A program made the position numbers and the translations under genes. A DNA stretch of 64,000 nt from Parietichytrium sp. I65-24A (lineage: Eukaryota > Sar > Bigyra > Thraustochytrida > Thraustochytriidae): assembly GCA_012862575.1 (NCBI GenBank), contig BLSF01000021.1, positions 372,001 through 436,000 on the forward strand, given 5' to 3'. Positions 1 to 9,524 of this stretch are shown in pieces. How positions within the stretch are numbered: position 1 is the first letter of the stretch; every line of letters starts with the position of its first letter. The notes beneath the pieces were generated by a model. The model saw only the letters and a list, made by a program, of their open reading frames with translations, ran no database searches and had not been told where the DNA came from.

Positions 1-884
1 CAAGAGGAATGGGAATACGCCTCAGATAAAACGTCCTTGCTGAACAGCTCTACTAGCGAGCGAAAAAAGAGTGAGAGAGAGCTCGTGTCTAGGCTTGTAG
101 AATGTAGACTCTGGAAAATGAAAACGAAGTTTGGAGAAGAAGAAAAGAGAGCAATAAAAGAGAGAGTCAATAGATAGAATTACAATTAGAATCATAGAAT
201 GAATGAAAACAAAAACACTCTCCAACAAATGCCGAAAACAACAAACGCATCAAACGATCGCCGCAGCCACCTCCCCTCACACCAGACTCCTACTCAACTC
301 TCTAACTATCCAATACCAATCACACCCCTCCCCATACCACTCACTTACCGCCCTCTACGGCCCCAGCGGGCCACGTAACTCCACCCCCCACCCACTCCTA
401 CCATTTACCCTACCCATCCCTACCCAGTTGGCGCTTTTTCCGCTCCCTATCTCCTTATCTCCCAATTACCAGTTACCCTAGCACCCTCCACCACCAGCCA
501 GCGCTTGTAGATGCTTAAATACGCGAAACTCACTAGGATCTCCCAACGCAGCAAAGCAGGCCTAGCGTTTCCTGTGGTAGAGGCGTAGCGACCCACAGAG
601 TTGACTCGAAACCGCCGCTGCGAGACAACGCAGAGTATTGCAAACCCGAAACACACACATACTGTGATACTGTGTACCACACACACACGCACTCACAGTC
701 TCACCCACTGCGGAAGAGATAGACAGACAGACCAAGAGCGAAAGAGAGAACGAGAGAGAGACAGACAGACAGATAGATAGAGAAATCGATCGAAAGATCG
801 AAAGTCGAAAGATCGAAAGATAGACCAAGGGACAGTGGAAAGTGGACAGTGGACAGTAGTGTGTTGTTTGCCGAGTGATCGAGG
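1..884. other. 5' flank of the spermidine synthase fusion gene; simple-sequence leader
   Basis: No supported gene. From about 690 to 850 the sequence becomes a purine-rich run of GACA, GATA and GAAA-type short repeats followed by repeated GGACAGTGGA-like units, ending just before the ATG at 885. This looks like an untranslated leader or promoter-proximal low-complexity DNA. Short open frames here are low-complexity translations (Ser/Leu/Phe-rich) and are not called. Confidence 0.5.
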
Positions 885-2900
885 ATGAAGTTGGCGCGAT
901 TGGCGGCTGCAGTGGCGTGTGCGGCTTGCGCTGTTGGGCTGGGCGATGCATCGGACGCATCGGTGGGCGTGGCGAGCGTGGACCTGGAGAGGGCGCTGCA
1001 GCAGCTAGACGAGACGATCAAGTCGAAGAAGGGCAGCGTGGTGACGCCGGACCACGAGTATGAGTCGTGGATTGGGACGCATTATGTGTTCGAGCTGATG
1101 AACATCACGAACGTGGACCTCGCCAAGGACGCGGAGAAGCTGGAAACTGCCATGCTCGCCGCGGCTGAAGCCGGCGGCCTGACTGTGCTAAAGTCGGCGG
1201 GACACCAGTTTGATGGCAAGGGCGAGGGCGCCACCGCCTTTGTTGTTCTCGCTGAGAGCCATCTCGCAGTCCACACGTGGCCCGAGCTCAAGTATGTTGC
1301 ATTCGACATCTTTACTTGCGGGGCGGAACACAAAGCCAAAGTGGCTGCGGCGTTTCTGTCCGAAACATTCGGGGCGGAGGTGTTCGTCGGTGCGCGTCTT
1401 CCAAGAGGTATCCCTATTCAGCAGGCACTCAACCAGATGGTCCTGAGCCCTGCTGCTATCGTCGAAGAGCAGGAGAAGACCGTCATTATGGGCGGAGCCC
1501 CAGTCGAAGACACCCTCGCTGCCACCTGGGCCAACGCTATTTCCGACGAAGAGCTCACCAAGATCTTTTCGAACTCCCAGGACGAATTCGAAGTTCTTGA
1601 GACCAAGCAGAGCAAGTGGCAAAAGGTTGAATTCATTAGAAACACCGCAACTGATGACATTTGCTTGGTTCTCGACGGCACCATCCAAATCTGCGAGTCC
1701 TACAACGCCGCCTACTCCGAGGTGTATGTGCACCTCCCAGTCTCTTATCTGCATCAGTTCAAAACTGCGCTGATTGTCGGCGGTGGGGATGCGCTCGCTC
1801 TTCGCGAAGTTTTGAAATACAACTCGATCGAGCGCGTCGTGCAGCTTGAGCTTGATGAGCTTATTCCAGAAATGTGTGAAAAGTACTTTGGTATCAACGC
1901 TCATCTTCCTGGGGGCAAGGACGTTGATCCTCGCGTCGAATGGAGGTTTGGAGACGCGGCCAAGACCATCGTCGATCTCGTCAATGCTGGGGAGCGCTTC
2001 GATCTTCTCTTGTTGGACATTTCTGAGACCGACCCATCTGGCACTGTGTCGACCGAGGACTTCTTCAGACATGTGAGCCAAGCCCTCTCCCCGACTGGCA
2101 TTTTCATCAAGAATGAAAATTACCAGGCTGCCACCGCCAAGCTGTTTGATGAGTACCTTGAGGTGGTCTACCCGGTCCCAATGATCACACAGCAGACGTT
2201 TGTGCTTGGTAGCAATGGAACTTCGCTTCTGCTCCCACATTTTACGATCTTGGAAGAAAATAAGGTGGAGACCTCCTTCCTTGCGCATGGCCCAACTACT
2301 AGGTACCGTCAGCTCCGCGCCATGATCCGCCGCTACTCGAAGCGTGGATTGAACTATGAGGCAATGGCCAACGACGAGTTTGAAAACCGCATGAACCGCA
2401 GCCCATGGATCAGCGCCAGCGACGACGAAGTCGCAATGCAAAGTTCCATCATGGGAGGTACCTGCCCAGAACCGTCATTGAGACCTTGCTACGACGAGTC
2501 GCGCGACGATCCGTTCGCCGTTTTCCAGGACGAGTGGAGGTACATTGAGTGCAATGTTGAGCCTGAGTCCGACTCGATCCAAATTCAGATTACCAATGAT
2601 TCGCCAAACGTCATCGATGTTGCATGGATCAACCAAGAGTCGATGGAGCCGATGGTCGTGGTGTCCCAGCTCGCGCCTGGCAACTTTAAGCGAATCAATA
2701 CTTTCTACACACATCGCTTCAGCATCGGCGACTACGAATATGGCGCGGTCGCGCTCGCCGAATTTGATGTTGGTCCACAACACGTGACCCACCCTTTCAT
2801 TTCTTACACTGGCTTGCATTCTGGCTTGGTGGCGAGTAGGAGACCTGTCCAAGACGCCAAGATGCTCCATCGCGCCTCGCCAGCTCCTAAAGCTGTTTAA
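885..2900 (+). CDS. AdoMet decarboxylase - spermidine synthase - VHL-beta domain fusion, secretory
   Basis: 671-aa single-exon protein predicted to make decarboxylated AdoMet and use it to aminopropylate putrescine to spermidine. Residues 1-22 look like a signal peptide (Lys then an Ala/Leu/Val-rich core). Residues about 60-190 are a prokaryotic-type SpeD domain. The Glu124-Ser125 pair is the expected self-cleavage site giving the pyruvoyl group, and His130 and Cys145 have the same spacing as the catalytic His and Cys of small bacterial SpeD. Residues about 280-450 are the spermidine synthase fold, with a GGGD nucleotide-binding motif followed by LREVL and an acidic LLLD(378)ISETDP motif holding the candidate catalytic Asp. 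The C-terminal part, about 565-625, resembles the von Hippel-Lindau beta domain (NDSP...WIN...APG..KRI..FYTHRF, His610). SpeD-SpeE fusions are known; the extra VHL-beta tail and the signal peptide are unusual. ATG chosen because the signal peptide starts there. Confidence 0.88.
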   Translation: MKLARLAAAVACAACAVGLGDASDASVGVASVDLERALQQLDETIKSKKGSVVTPDHEYESWIGTHYVFELMNITNVDLAKDAEKLETAMLAAAEAGGLTVLKSAGHQFDGKGEGATAFVVLAESHLAVHTWPELKYVAFDIFTCGAEHKAKVAAAFLSETFGAEVFVGARLPRGIPIQQALNQMVLSPAAIVEEQEKTVIMGGAPVEDTLAATWANAISDEELTKIFSNSQDEFEVLETKQSKWQKVEFIRNTATDDICLVLDGTIQICESYNAAYSEVYVHLPVSYLHQFKTALIVGGGDALALREVLKYNSIERVVQLELDELIPEMCEKYFGINAHLPGGKDVDPRVEWRFGDAAKTIVDLVNAGERFDLLLLDISETDPSGTVSTEDFFRHVSQALSPTGIFIKNENYQAATAKLFDEYLEVVYPVPMITQQTFVLGSNGTSLLLPHFTILEENKVETSFLAHGPTTRYRQLRAMIRRYSKRGLNYEAMANDEFENRMNRSPWISASDDEVAMQSSIMGGTCPEPSLRPCYDESRDDPFAVFQDEWRYIECNVEPESDSIQIQITNDSPNVIDVAWINQESMEPMVVVSQLAPGNFKRINTFYTHRFSIGDYEYGAVALAEFDVGPQHVTHPFISYTGLHSGLVASRRPVQDAKMLHRASPAPKAV

Positions 2901-3502
2901 CCGCCATACTTACACATCCCGTTGAGATGCTTGGCATGTTTTTACTCCCGTACTCCGCCGTCTTGGCTTTTCTATCAGTCACAATATCCTTGCGCGGAAC
3001 CGCTTCATGTGCCACGCCCAGGTCGTCATTTCAATTTCAACCATTGTTTAGAAAACTTTTCCGCAGTCTTGCCTCGATGCCCATGCTGCGCAGAAATCTA
3101 CTTCATCGAAGTAGATTACCACCTTTTCCTCCTTACAAACAAGAAAAAGATTGATAATCTTGCAAATCCTGTTTCCTCCTTTCCCTCACGGGCTCTGCTC
3201 TTCCTGTTGCCACTGAGCTTTCAGCTTGTAATGAAACTTCAAAAACCATTTTCCCCCGTCCATCATCACCCCGTCCATCACAAGAGTACGAACCAGAATG
3301 TCAATCATCCACAATACGTCAATTCACAGTCAATTCATCATTATCTACTAGAGCTAGTGTACACGGAACCACGCTCCTTTCTTTATTTGGGCTCCATTGA
3401 TTGATTGATTTCCCTGATGAGACTCCAGATGCATCGCTTCGAAGCACACACCTCCGACATGACAGAACAAATTAAATAGCAGGGCTGCAAACCGCATCAT
3501 TC
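2901..3502. other. Intergenic, convergent 3' ends
   Basis: Lies between the stop of the spermidine synthase fusion and the stop of the four-TM gene on the other strand. It holds the perfect hairpin at 3095-3117. An open frame at 2922-3404 has no recognisable domain and unnatural composition, so I do not call it. Confidence 0.5.
3095..3117. repeat. Perfect 10-bp inverted repeat with 3-nt loop
   Basis: The arms AATCTACTTC and GAAGTAGATT are perfectly complementary around an ATC loop, about 195 bp downstream of the stop codon at 2900. It would fold into a stable hairpin in the 3' UTR of the spermidine synthase fusion transcript. Function is unknown. Confidence 0.7.
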
Positions 3503-4177
3503 TCATACCCCAAGCTTGTAGCCCTTACCAGGAAAGCGGTCGGGCGATTTTCTCTGGTCCTGCTGCGATGATTGCTGAGCGCCTCCTCGCTGCATGGTCT
3601 GCGTCTGTACATACGATCCGACAGGAGGGTACCCTACGCTGCCAAACCCAGGAGCACTGCCGCTACCAAACATGCCCTCGGAGTAGCCAGCGCCAGACCC
3701 AGGCATGAGGTGCGCTGCTTCTTCGTCAAAGTGAATGACGGTTTCACGCAGGTCCCTGAAGAGCAAAATTGCAACCACGCACAGAATCAAATAGCAGGCG
3801 AGGCACAAGCTGGCCATGACTACCCCGGTAATCACCTGCCAATTGGCCAGCTTGTCATACAGCACTTGCTGTTTAGTGACCAAATTCACCAAGTTGAACA
3901 CAGCCACAATACCATTGAGCGCTGTAATGATGGCAAAGCACGCAATGTTCTCCACGAACACCAGCGGTTCGTCCCTTCTGAACGGGTACAGAGCCGCGGC
4001 GCAGTATATCGCAAACAGCAGATTCTGCACAACGCTCCACACTGAGTAGCTCACAATCAGCGCCAGTGAAAACACCGCGAATGCGCCCACCACGGCCATC
4101 ATCGTATGTGCAAGCCGCAAACCCCTCTCCGAGGGCCGCGACGGCGCCCGCTCCAGCATACCTGGTAGCAAGCACAT
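3503..4177 (-). CDS. Four-TM membrane protein with C-terminal SHP-like (p97/Cdc48-binding) motif
   Basis: 224 aa. Four hydrophobic segments at about residues 26-44, 46-66, 74-100 and 116-141, with short loops, followed by a roughly 80-residue Gly/Ser/Gln-rich hydrophilic tail. The tight four-helix core of about 115 residues is reminiscent of the TVP15/COPI-associated or other small Golgi tetraspan proteins, but I cannot assign a family. The last residues read RFPGKGYKLGV, which fits the SHP-box pattern F-x-G-x-G-x-x-L-G used by p47, Ufd1 and Derlin-type proteins to bind p97/Cdc48. That placement at the extreme C terminus is seen; recruitment of p97 is inference. Three copies of the upstream heptamer lie 110-170 bp before the ATG. 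Confidence 0.72.
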   Translation of the reverse strand: MCLLPGMLERAPSRPSERGLRLAHTMMAVVGAFAVFSLALIVSYSVWSVVQNLLFAIYCAAALYPFRRDEPLVFVENIACFAIITALNGIVAVFNLVNLVTKQQVLYDKLANWQVITGVVMASLCLACYLILCVVAILLFRDLRETVIHFDEEAAHLMPGSGAGYSEGMFGSGSAPGFGSVGYPPVGSYVQTQTMQRGGAQQSSQQDQRKSPDRFPGKGYKLGV

Positions 4178-4702
4178 TTTTGTCTATCTCCTAGATGTTG
4201 TCGACCAATCCTCCACTGCCGCCCCGACCAGAGTCGCAACACAGTTGCCCACAGCGTCGACGTCCTAATAAACGAGCAAACCACAGCGTACTCGCATGTG
4301 CGTTACGCGCACGAGTACACCGTGACGTATGTAGTATGTACTCGTGCTCTCCTTCTCAACATCTCAACTCCAGCTGGACACTATTGGAATTAGACAGGCT
4401 GGACTAGATACTGGGTTGCAAAACGAAAAGAAACGTCTGATCTGAATCACTGATCTGAATGATGATAACAATAAGAACAACAAATACATCGACGCTGTTG
4501 CGATGTTCCAATGTCACAGTCGAGTGAATTAAACTTTCAAATTGCAAATGCAAATTGCAATTGCAACAATTGCAAAAATGCAAATCAGGGTTCTCTTTCT
4601 TTCCTCGGTGCATCTTGATTACAATCGATCAATCAAGCATAATCAAGCTGCCAATGTATGCTTCCTTTCTTTCCTCGATCAAAACGAAAAAGGCAAAAAG
4701 TG
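4178..4702. other. Intergenic, upstream of the four-TM gene
   Basis: Contains three copies of the GTACTCG/CGAGTAC heptamer at 4288-4344 and an imperfect array of GCAAAT/ATTTGCA-like words near 4538-4585. No gene is supported. Confidence 0.5.
4288..4344. promoter_or_regulatory. Cluster of three GTACTCG/CGAGTAC heptamers
   Basis: Copies at 4288-4294 (GTACTCG), 4312-4318 (CGAGTAC) and 4338-4344 (GTACTCG) on the plus strand, 111-167 bp upstream of the ATG at 4177 of the minus-strand four-TM gene. The same heptamer occurs upstream of at least six other genes in this window. Its role as a promoter element is inferred from position only. Confidence 0.4.
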
Positions 4703-4775
4703 TACTCGAAGCGGGAATCGAACCCGCGACTTCAACCGTGTGAAGGTTGCACTCTGCCAACTGAGTTATCCGAGC
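4703..4775 (-). tRNA. tRNA-Val (anticodon CAC)
   Basis: 73-nt cloverleaf read on the minus strand. The acceptor stem is 7 bp with two G-U pairs (GCTCGGA with TTCGAGT, discriminator A). The D stem is ACTC/GAGT, the anticodon stem CAACC/GGTTG with loop TTCACAC (anticodon CAC), and the T arm GCGGG-TTCGAAT-CCCGC contains the canonical B-box. No intron and no encoded CCA. The acceptor stem happens to contain part of a GTACTCG word. Confidence 0.93.
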
Positions 4776-5072
4776 GCTAGCACGGATCGTCGAAACTCCA
4801 GTGCCTATCTATAGCTACTGCTATCACGCACCCCTACCAAAAGATGCTAACAAGTATGGTCAGCTACTCCTCGCTATCGAAAGTTGCGTGTGGATTAGTA
4901 GTAGTAAATCGTGGGTTTTGGATAGTAATTCTTAGTAATTTTTGAATTTTTAAAAATAATTGAATCATTTGTTCAATCAATGCAATCAATGTTAATGAAG
5001 CATCCTGAAACATGAACACATGAAACACATGAAACATGAAATTGTGAAGAAAAATCTCTGTCAAAAGTTGGT

Positions 5073-5129
5073 AGTCCTCAGTCCTCAGTCCTCAGTCCTC
5101 AGTCCTCAGTCCTCAGTCCTCAGTCCTCA
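5073..5129. repeat. Heptamer minisatellite (AGTCCTC)x8
   Basis: Eight perfect head-to-tail copies of AGTCCTC, about 265 bp upstream of the ATG of the TFIIS N-domain gene. The same heptamer, in the opposite orientation and three copies long, lies at 30022-30042 upstream of the ERCC6L2-like gene. Confidence 0.95.
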
Positions 5130-5137
5130 CTATCAGT

Positions 5138-5144
5138 GTACTCG
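5138..5144 (+). promoter_or_regulatory. GTACTCG upstream heptamer
   Basis: Sense-orientation copy 249 bp before the ATG at 5393 and immediately after the (AGTCCTC)n array. Candidate promoter element inferred from recurrence upstream of other genes here. Confidence 0.3.
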
Positions 5145-5392
5145 CTGGCGGTGGCGTGGGAGAGTTGTTAAGGCGCAAGGGATCGCAAGGGTATTGCACT
5201 TGTGAACACTTCCGAACGACGGAAAGGGACTGTGAAGCAAGGTCCTCGGGCCATTATATATGTACCAGCGCGTACATTTGGATTTGGGTGCGCGTGCTCG
5301 GCATCTCTCTATATATATATAGCTGTCTGTTTGTCTGTTTGTTTGTCTGTCTCTGTGCGTGTGCTCTGTAAACGTTGTTTGCACGGTGTCCG

Positions 5393-5947
5393 ATGGAGCG
5401 GTACCTGGTGGCAAAGCGTCCGCGCGAGGACACGGAAAACGGCGAAAAGAGTAAGGGACCTCGAAAGTTTCTTCGTCAGTCGACGATTGCGGAATGCGGC
5501 AAAGTGGTCGACCTCGTCGTGGTGAAAGGTCTGTGCGAGCGACTGGGCAGTGCACTGTCAACGCTGATCAACGTGAGATTAAACGCGCTGTTGGAAGATG
5601 GAAACAATAAAGTCAAAGATGAAAGGTCGAAAGAATTGTGCAGAATTCGAGATGCGCTGGAAGAGCTCGATGCGATGCCAATCTCGCTTGAAGTCCTTGA
5701 GGACACTGGCGTCGGAAAGGTGGTGAACAGGCTGGTAAAAAGGCATTTTGAGCTTGCGTCCCCGGACGAAGAGGAAAAGGAGAATGAGAACCACTTGCCC
5801 AAGCTGCTTGATGATAAGTGCTTGGAGCTTGCTCGCAACATAGTCGCCAAATGGAGAGTGAAGGCAGCTGACGGCAAGAAGCGAAGGGCCAAAATGGCGA
5901 AGGACGAAAAGGAGGGCCGAGTTCGGGTGTACCGCCGAGTTGACTAG
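5393..5947 (+). CDS. TFIIS N-terminal (LW) domain protein
   Basis: 184 aa, small nuclear protein. It begins with a basic KRPRE patch (likely nuclear localisation signal). Residues about 65-165 form a TFIIS/Med26/Elongin-A N-terminal helical bundle: LEELDAMPISLEVL, then the hallmark TGVGKVVNRL, and LARNIVAKW at the end. These bundles bind disordered motifs in transcription elongation factors. The protein lacks the central domain and zinc ribbon of true TFIIS, so it is a stand-alone domain like the short TFIIS-N proteins or an adaptor, not the cleavage factor. The C-terminus is Lys/Arg-rich. The frame is open upstream of this ATG but only with non-ATG codons, so 5393 is chosen. Confidence 0.8.
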   Translation: MERYLVAKRPREDTENGEKSKGPRKFLRQSTIAECGKVVDLVVVKGLCERLGSALSTLINVRLNALLEDGNNKVKDERSKELCRIRDALEELDAMPISLEVLEDTGVGKVVNRLVKRHFELASPDEEEKENENHLPKLLDDKCLELARNIVAKWRVKAADGKKRRAKMAKDEKEGRVRVYRRVD

Positions 5948-6644
5948 CGTAGTGCTGATTATTGGATGGATGCAGAACGTTCCGTCTCCGCACTCGGAAG
6001 CGACAGCCTGACGACTCGCGACGAGATTTGCATCAAGGCGAGATTATCCACGAATCCATTTTTGTAGGTAAAAAGGAAGTTATTGACCAGTAAAAGTATA
6101 TTGCACCAACACTGAACCAGTGCAAGAGAAAAACAGTCAGGAAAGGTCGAAACTCCTCTTCCTTTGCAACAGCATAGAAATGAGAGCAGGAGGTGCGACA
6201 TGCCAAGCCGGAGGGCTGACTAAAAACTTTGCAAGACTGGGAACAACATCGAAAAATACTTTTGATAGCAGCTTAAGCTAGATGGTCTGTAACAAAGGCT
6301 TTGGAAAACGGGCTCGGCATTGACCAGGCTCAGATTCGTATGCTCCGAAATCCGGGCTAGCGAGAGATCGTTTGTCTCTCGTGCACTTCTCGAAGGTGCG
6401 CTCGCTCCTCGTGAATCTTGCGGCCGGAGAAGATGAGGACGAATCGGAGAAATATATTATTCAAGACAGGAGAAGCAGCAACGTCCGCTTTTTCTGTGCT
6501 CCACAATCCTTTTTGACTCTCTCATGTTAATAAAAGGGTGGAGACGTCAAGATGAGCGCCTGCAACGTGAACACACGATTTGCGGATTTCTACAATGAAA
6601 GTGGACAATCTGCCTATAGGTGAACAAATGCGCGCAATTCGAAT
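5948..6644. other. Intergenic, convergent 3' ends
   Basis: Between the TFIIS N-domain gene (+) and the PP2C gene (-). I see no gene, repeat or RNA I can support. Confidence 0.5.
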
Positions 6645-7904
6645 CTAACTAATTATGCACGCTTTGGAGGCACCTTTCGTATTCAGCGTCCCTTCCTCCT
6701 CTCGCTCCTTGCTTTCCTTCTTCTCCTGTTTGTCGAACTCTGAGCCAGTGTCGCAAATACTACCTGCGGCAACGAGGTTCTCTCCGCCGTATATTATAGA
6801 TGCATTTTCATTCGCACCACCGCCGTTGAAGATGATGGCCTTCTCCTCCTGTGACTTATTGAGAGCAGAGACGCAATTGGCGATCTCTTGCTCTCGAGTT
6901 GTACGAGCCATCTCAAAGTTTGGCCGACTTGTGAGTCTCGCAGTTCGAGCTTCGTCAGACTCTAAGAACAGGACAACCACACTCACGTTGTCTGCATTCT
7001 TTGAGTTTTGGCGTGATAGCGCGAGGGTGGCAAGGCCCTCTGCAGCTTTTGTTGCGTCCAGAAAATCTTCTGTGACCGCCACCGCTTCTTGAGGCGGGAC
7101 AAACTCCCAAAGCCCGTCGCTTGCAAGTATAATTACGGTATCACTCGGCTGAATCTCGTGAGAAATTACGTGCGGATCGGCCACCACGCCAATCTCATGG
7201 CAGACGGAGTCTCCGATACTTCTCGACACCATCAGACCAGGAGTTTGTACCTCTTGCAGCCACACACGGAGAGGACCCCCTAAAAAGCCACCGTCGCGCC
7301 CTTTTTGAGGCTCCACTCTTCCACCAGCTTCGATGATTCGCTTCTTTTCGTCTTCCAGATTGGGCTGGTGTCGAACACTCAAAGTTTTGTGTTCCGCGGC
7401 CGCGGTGTCGTTCCCTTCTTCGGCCCGGATACTGCCGAGCACGATTTCAGAGTCTCCAGCATTTATGGCGCAAAATCGGTTTTTCATCATGAGCACAAAG
7501 GCCACGGTGGTCCCACTGAAGCGTGGGTTAAGTTTGTTCTCCTTATCCTGTGCGAGCGCCTCGAGGGCGACTTGCAGGTCATTAAATAGCTTTGCGCTTT
7601 CCTCTTCCAACGCTTCAGATGATTCTAAGAACGATTTTAGAACCGGGTTGTCTTGTTTCACCAGGGACTTTCTAAGTAGATCGCGCGTAACTTTGGCGCA
7701 ATTCTTCCCGTTGCTCCCGTGCCCGTCAAGCACTCCAGCGATGATCGCCTCAGGCTCTGAGCTTCCCTTTGGGTACGTTGCAACCATGAGCTCGTCCTGA
7801 TTCTCGTTCCTCGCACCTTTCTCCAGAGCTTGGCCGATCTGGCCGAGATAATAGGTAGGCATCTGCTCGCTCTCGGCCGCGGCGTCGACCTGAACTGTGG
7901 ACAT
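6645..7904 (-). CDS. PP2C-family protein phosphatase with C-terminal CaaX box
   Basis: 419 aa from ATG 7904. The frame stays open upstream, but that part is a translation of GA-rich leader (Arg-Glu repeats) and is left out. PP2C motifs in order: RNENQDE (Asp37), VLDGHG (Asp60), NAGDSE, SRSIGD, LASDGLWEF and DNVSVVV, so all metal-binding acidic residues appear present and the enzyme should be an active Mn/Mg-dependent Ser/Thr phosphatase. After the catalytic domain comes a hydrophilic tail, roughly 90 residues, that ends in Cys-Ile-Ile-Ser. This matches a CaaX box with Ser in the last position, which favours farnesylation, so membrane attachment is predicted. Plant-type PP2Cs usually lack a CaaX box. 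Substrates are unknown. Confidence 0.9.
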   Translation of the reverse strand: MSTVQVDAAAESEQMPTYYLGQIGQALEKGARNENQDELMVATYPKGSSEPEAIIAGVLDGHGSNGKNCAKVTRDLLRKSLVKQDNPVLKSFLESSEALEEESAKLFNDLQVALEALAQDKENKLNPRFSGTTVAFVLMMKNRFCAINAGDSEIVLGSIRAEEGNDTAAAEHKTLSVRHQPNLEDEKKRIIEAGGRVEPQKGRDGGFLGGPLRVWLQEVQTPGLMVSRSIGDSVCHEIGVVADPHVISHEIQPSDTVIILASDGLWEFVPPQEAVAVTEDFLDATKAAEGLATLALSRQNSKNADNVSVVVLFLESDEARTARLTSRPNFEMARTTREQEIANCVSALNKSQEEKAIIFNGGGANENASIIYGGENLVAAGSICDTGSEFDKQEKKESKEREEEGTLNTKGASKACIIS

Positions 7905-9524
7905 TATTGCAACCCTGCTCCTCTCCTCCAGCGCTCGCCCAGTCCTGCGACCTGCCTTATCAAACGCCTCCGCTCGCGGCGGCCTTCGAACCTCCGAGCC
8001 TCGTCGCCAAAGAAGGATGGGTAGACAGACCAACACAAAACCGATCAACCGAGCAAACGGATAAACGAGAACTTCACCACCGCGAGAGCAACCGACCCAC
8101 CGCCTGCGCCCACGCGCCACTGCCCACCCAAAAACAGAAGCACTGACACAGAAACGGAAACAAATCCAACCACCCACAGCAGCGCTCGGCCGCCAAGACG
8201 CTCGCTCACCTGCCCCTCTCTCTCTCTCTCTCTCCCGCTCGCGTGGGCCGACACTCTGCACGGACGACTTTGACTGCGACTGTGAATAATGTGAAAGCGG
8301 CTAAGTTTGCGCTGGCCCTGACACTAAAATGCGACACCAACAGTGAAACTGAGGGCAAGCCAACCCACCGTCACTGAGCGAGTAAGCGACTAAGTGAGTC
8401 AGCGATTGAATGAGTGAATGAGTGAGTGAGTGAGTGAGTGAGTGAATGAGTGAGTGAGCGAGCGAGTGGCTTAAGCAAACCGGCGAGCAACCAATTAACA
8501 ACACCCACTGCGACTATGAGCGAGCGCTCTTTACGCCTTCTTCCTTTCTTCCACTCTTTCTTCCTCTCTTTCTTTTGCCTTTCCTTTCAACTTGCATTCA
8601 TTGCTCAAATTGAATGTTTATTGAAATCAATCAACTCGTCCAACTTGTCCAATAAGAGAAAGGCCATTCATTCTTTTCATTCACCACGCTGTACCGGTAC
8701 TCTCTCTCTTTCGCTCACGCTCTGCACTTTCGCAACGAACAGGTGCCTTAGGACTCTGCTACTATTTCATAGTCCCCAGGGTCCTAGTTGGCGCCACCGG
8801 ACGAGACTAAAGTTCTGGTAGTTGAAAGTTATAGTCCCGATAGGAGTCTCGAAACCATCGGCCAGAATTGTTTTTTGGATCAAACAGAGGGAGGACTATA
8901 GTAGTGGATATGAGAGTCATAGGCAGAAGAAATCCGTTATGGAAGGAAAGGCGAGCCTAGTAGGAACAGTAATATGAGTAGTCTTGAATAGAAAAAAAAG
9001 TTCCGGCGGCACCGATGCAGTCATGGTGATAAAGTTGTGATTTTTATAAGAGCAGAAGACGGGAGACAGATAGATAGATAGATGAAATAGATGGATGGTG
9101 ATGCTGATGAGAAAGGGAGAGGAAGTTAGAAGGTGCTCTAATATTTTTCGCCATGATGACCTTTCGCCAAGATGATCGGGCGACCGGATGACCTTGATGA
9201 CTGATGGCAGCGAAACGCAAGCTCGGCTATGGTGCTTTGATCAACTGATTTTGGAGAATCTGAGATGTCAGCTTCGGCGGCTTATCAAGCTACCTCACCA
9301 ATCTGCTCATAGGCATCACCAGTGCAAATCGATCGTGGGACCGTATTCGTCAAAAAAGCATCTGCCAAATACGAACCAGAGAAAGTGGGCTCTGATATAA
9401 TAACAAAAGCGCACAGACACGAAGCTGGTAGTAGAAGAGAAAATTATCCTTCAGATTGCACATGAACATGACACTGAGAAACAAAAGACTTTCATTGAAC
9501 AAAAACAGATTAAAGTTCACTCAT
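7905..9524. other. 5' flank of PP2C gene and 3' flank of nuclease gene
   Basis: No gene supported. Near the PP2C gene there is a (TC)n run at about 8217-8237 and a GAGT array at 8409-8466. A short (GATA)n lies near 9069-9084. The rest is unique and without an obvious signal. Confidence 0.45.
8409..8466. repeat. (GAGT)n microsatellite with GAAT and GAGC variants
   Basis: About fourteen tetramer units, mainly GAGT with interspersed GAAT and GAGC, about 500-560 bp upstream of the PP2C ATG. Similar CACTC/GAGTG words flank several other genes here. Confidence 0.9.

Larger units (their letters stand above)
4776..5392. other. 5' flank of the TFIIS N-domain gene
   Basis: Contains the heptamer tandem repeat at 5073-5129, a GTACTCG word at 5138-5144, a TATA-like ATTATATATG near 5253 and an (AT)n stretch near 5308-5322. 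No other gene is seen. Confidence 0.5.

Noticed and set aside
1188-2441. 417-codon minus-strand open frame opposite the spermidine synthase fusion
   Set aside because: It is fully antisense to a gene with clear catalytic motifs and its own translation has no domain; the low stop density follows from the sense codon bias.
2922-3404. 160-codon plus-strand open frame downstream of the spermidine synthase fusion
   Set aside because: No ATG-linked domain, composition typical of 3' UTR, and it contains the perfect hairpin.
3410-3465. CTGATGA word followed by ordinary sequence, as a possible box C/D snoRNA
   Set aside because: No matching D box or terminal stem within a plausible distance.
5073-5129. 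Regular short repeats as a possible CRISPR array
   Set aside because: Direct head-to-tail 7-mers without spacers in a eukaryotic genome; an ordinary minisatellite.
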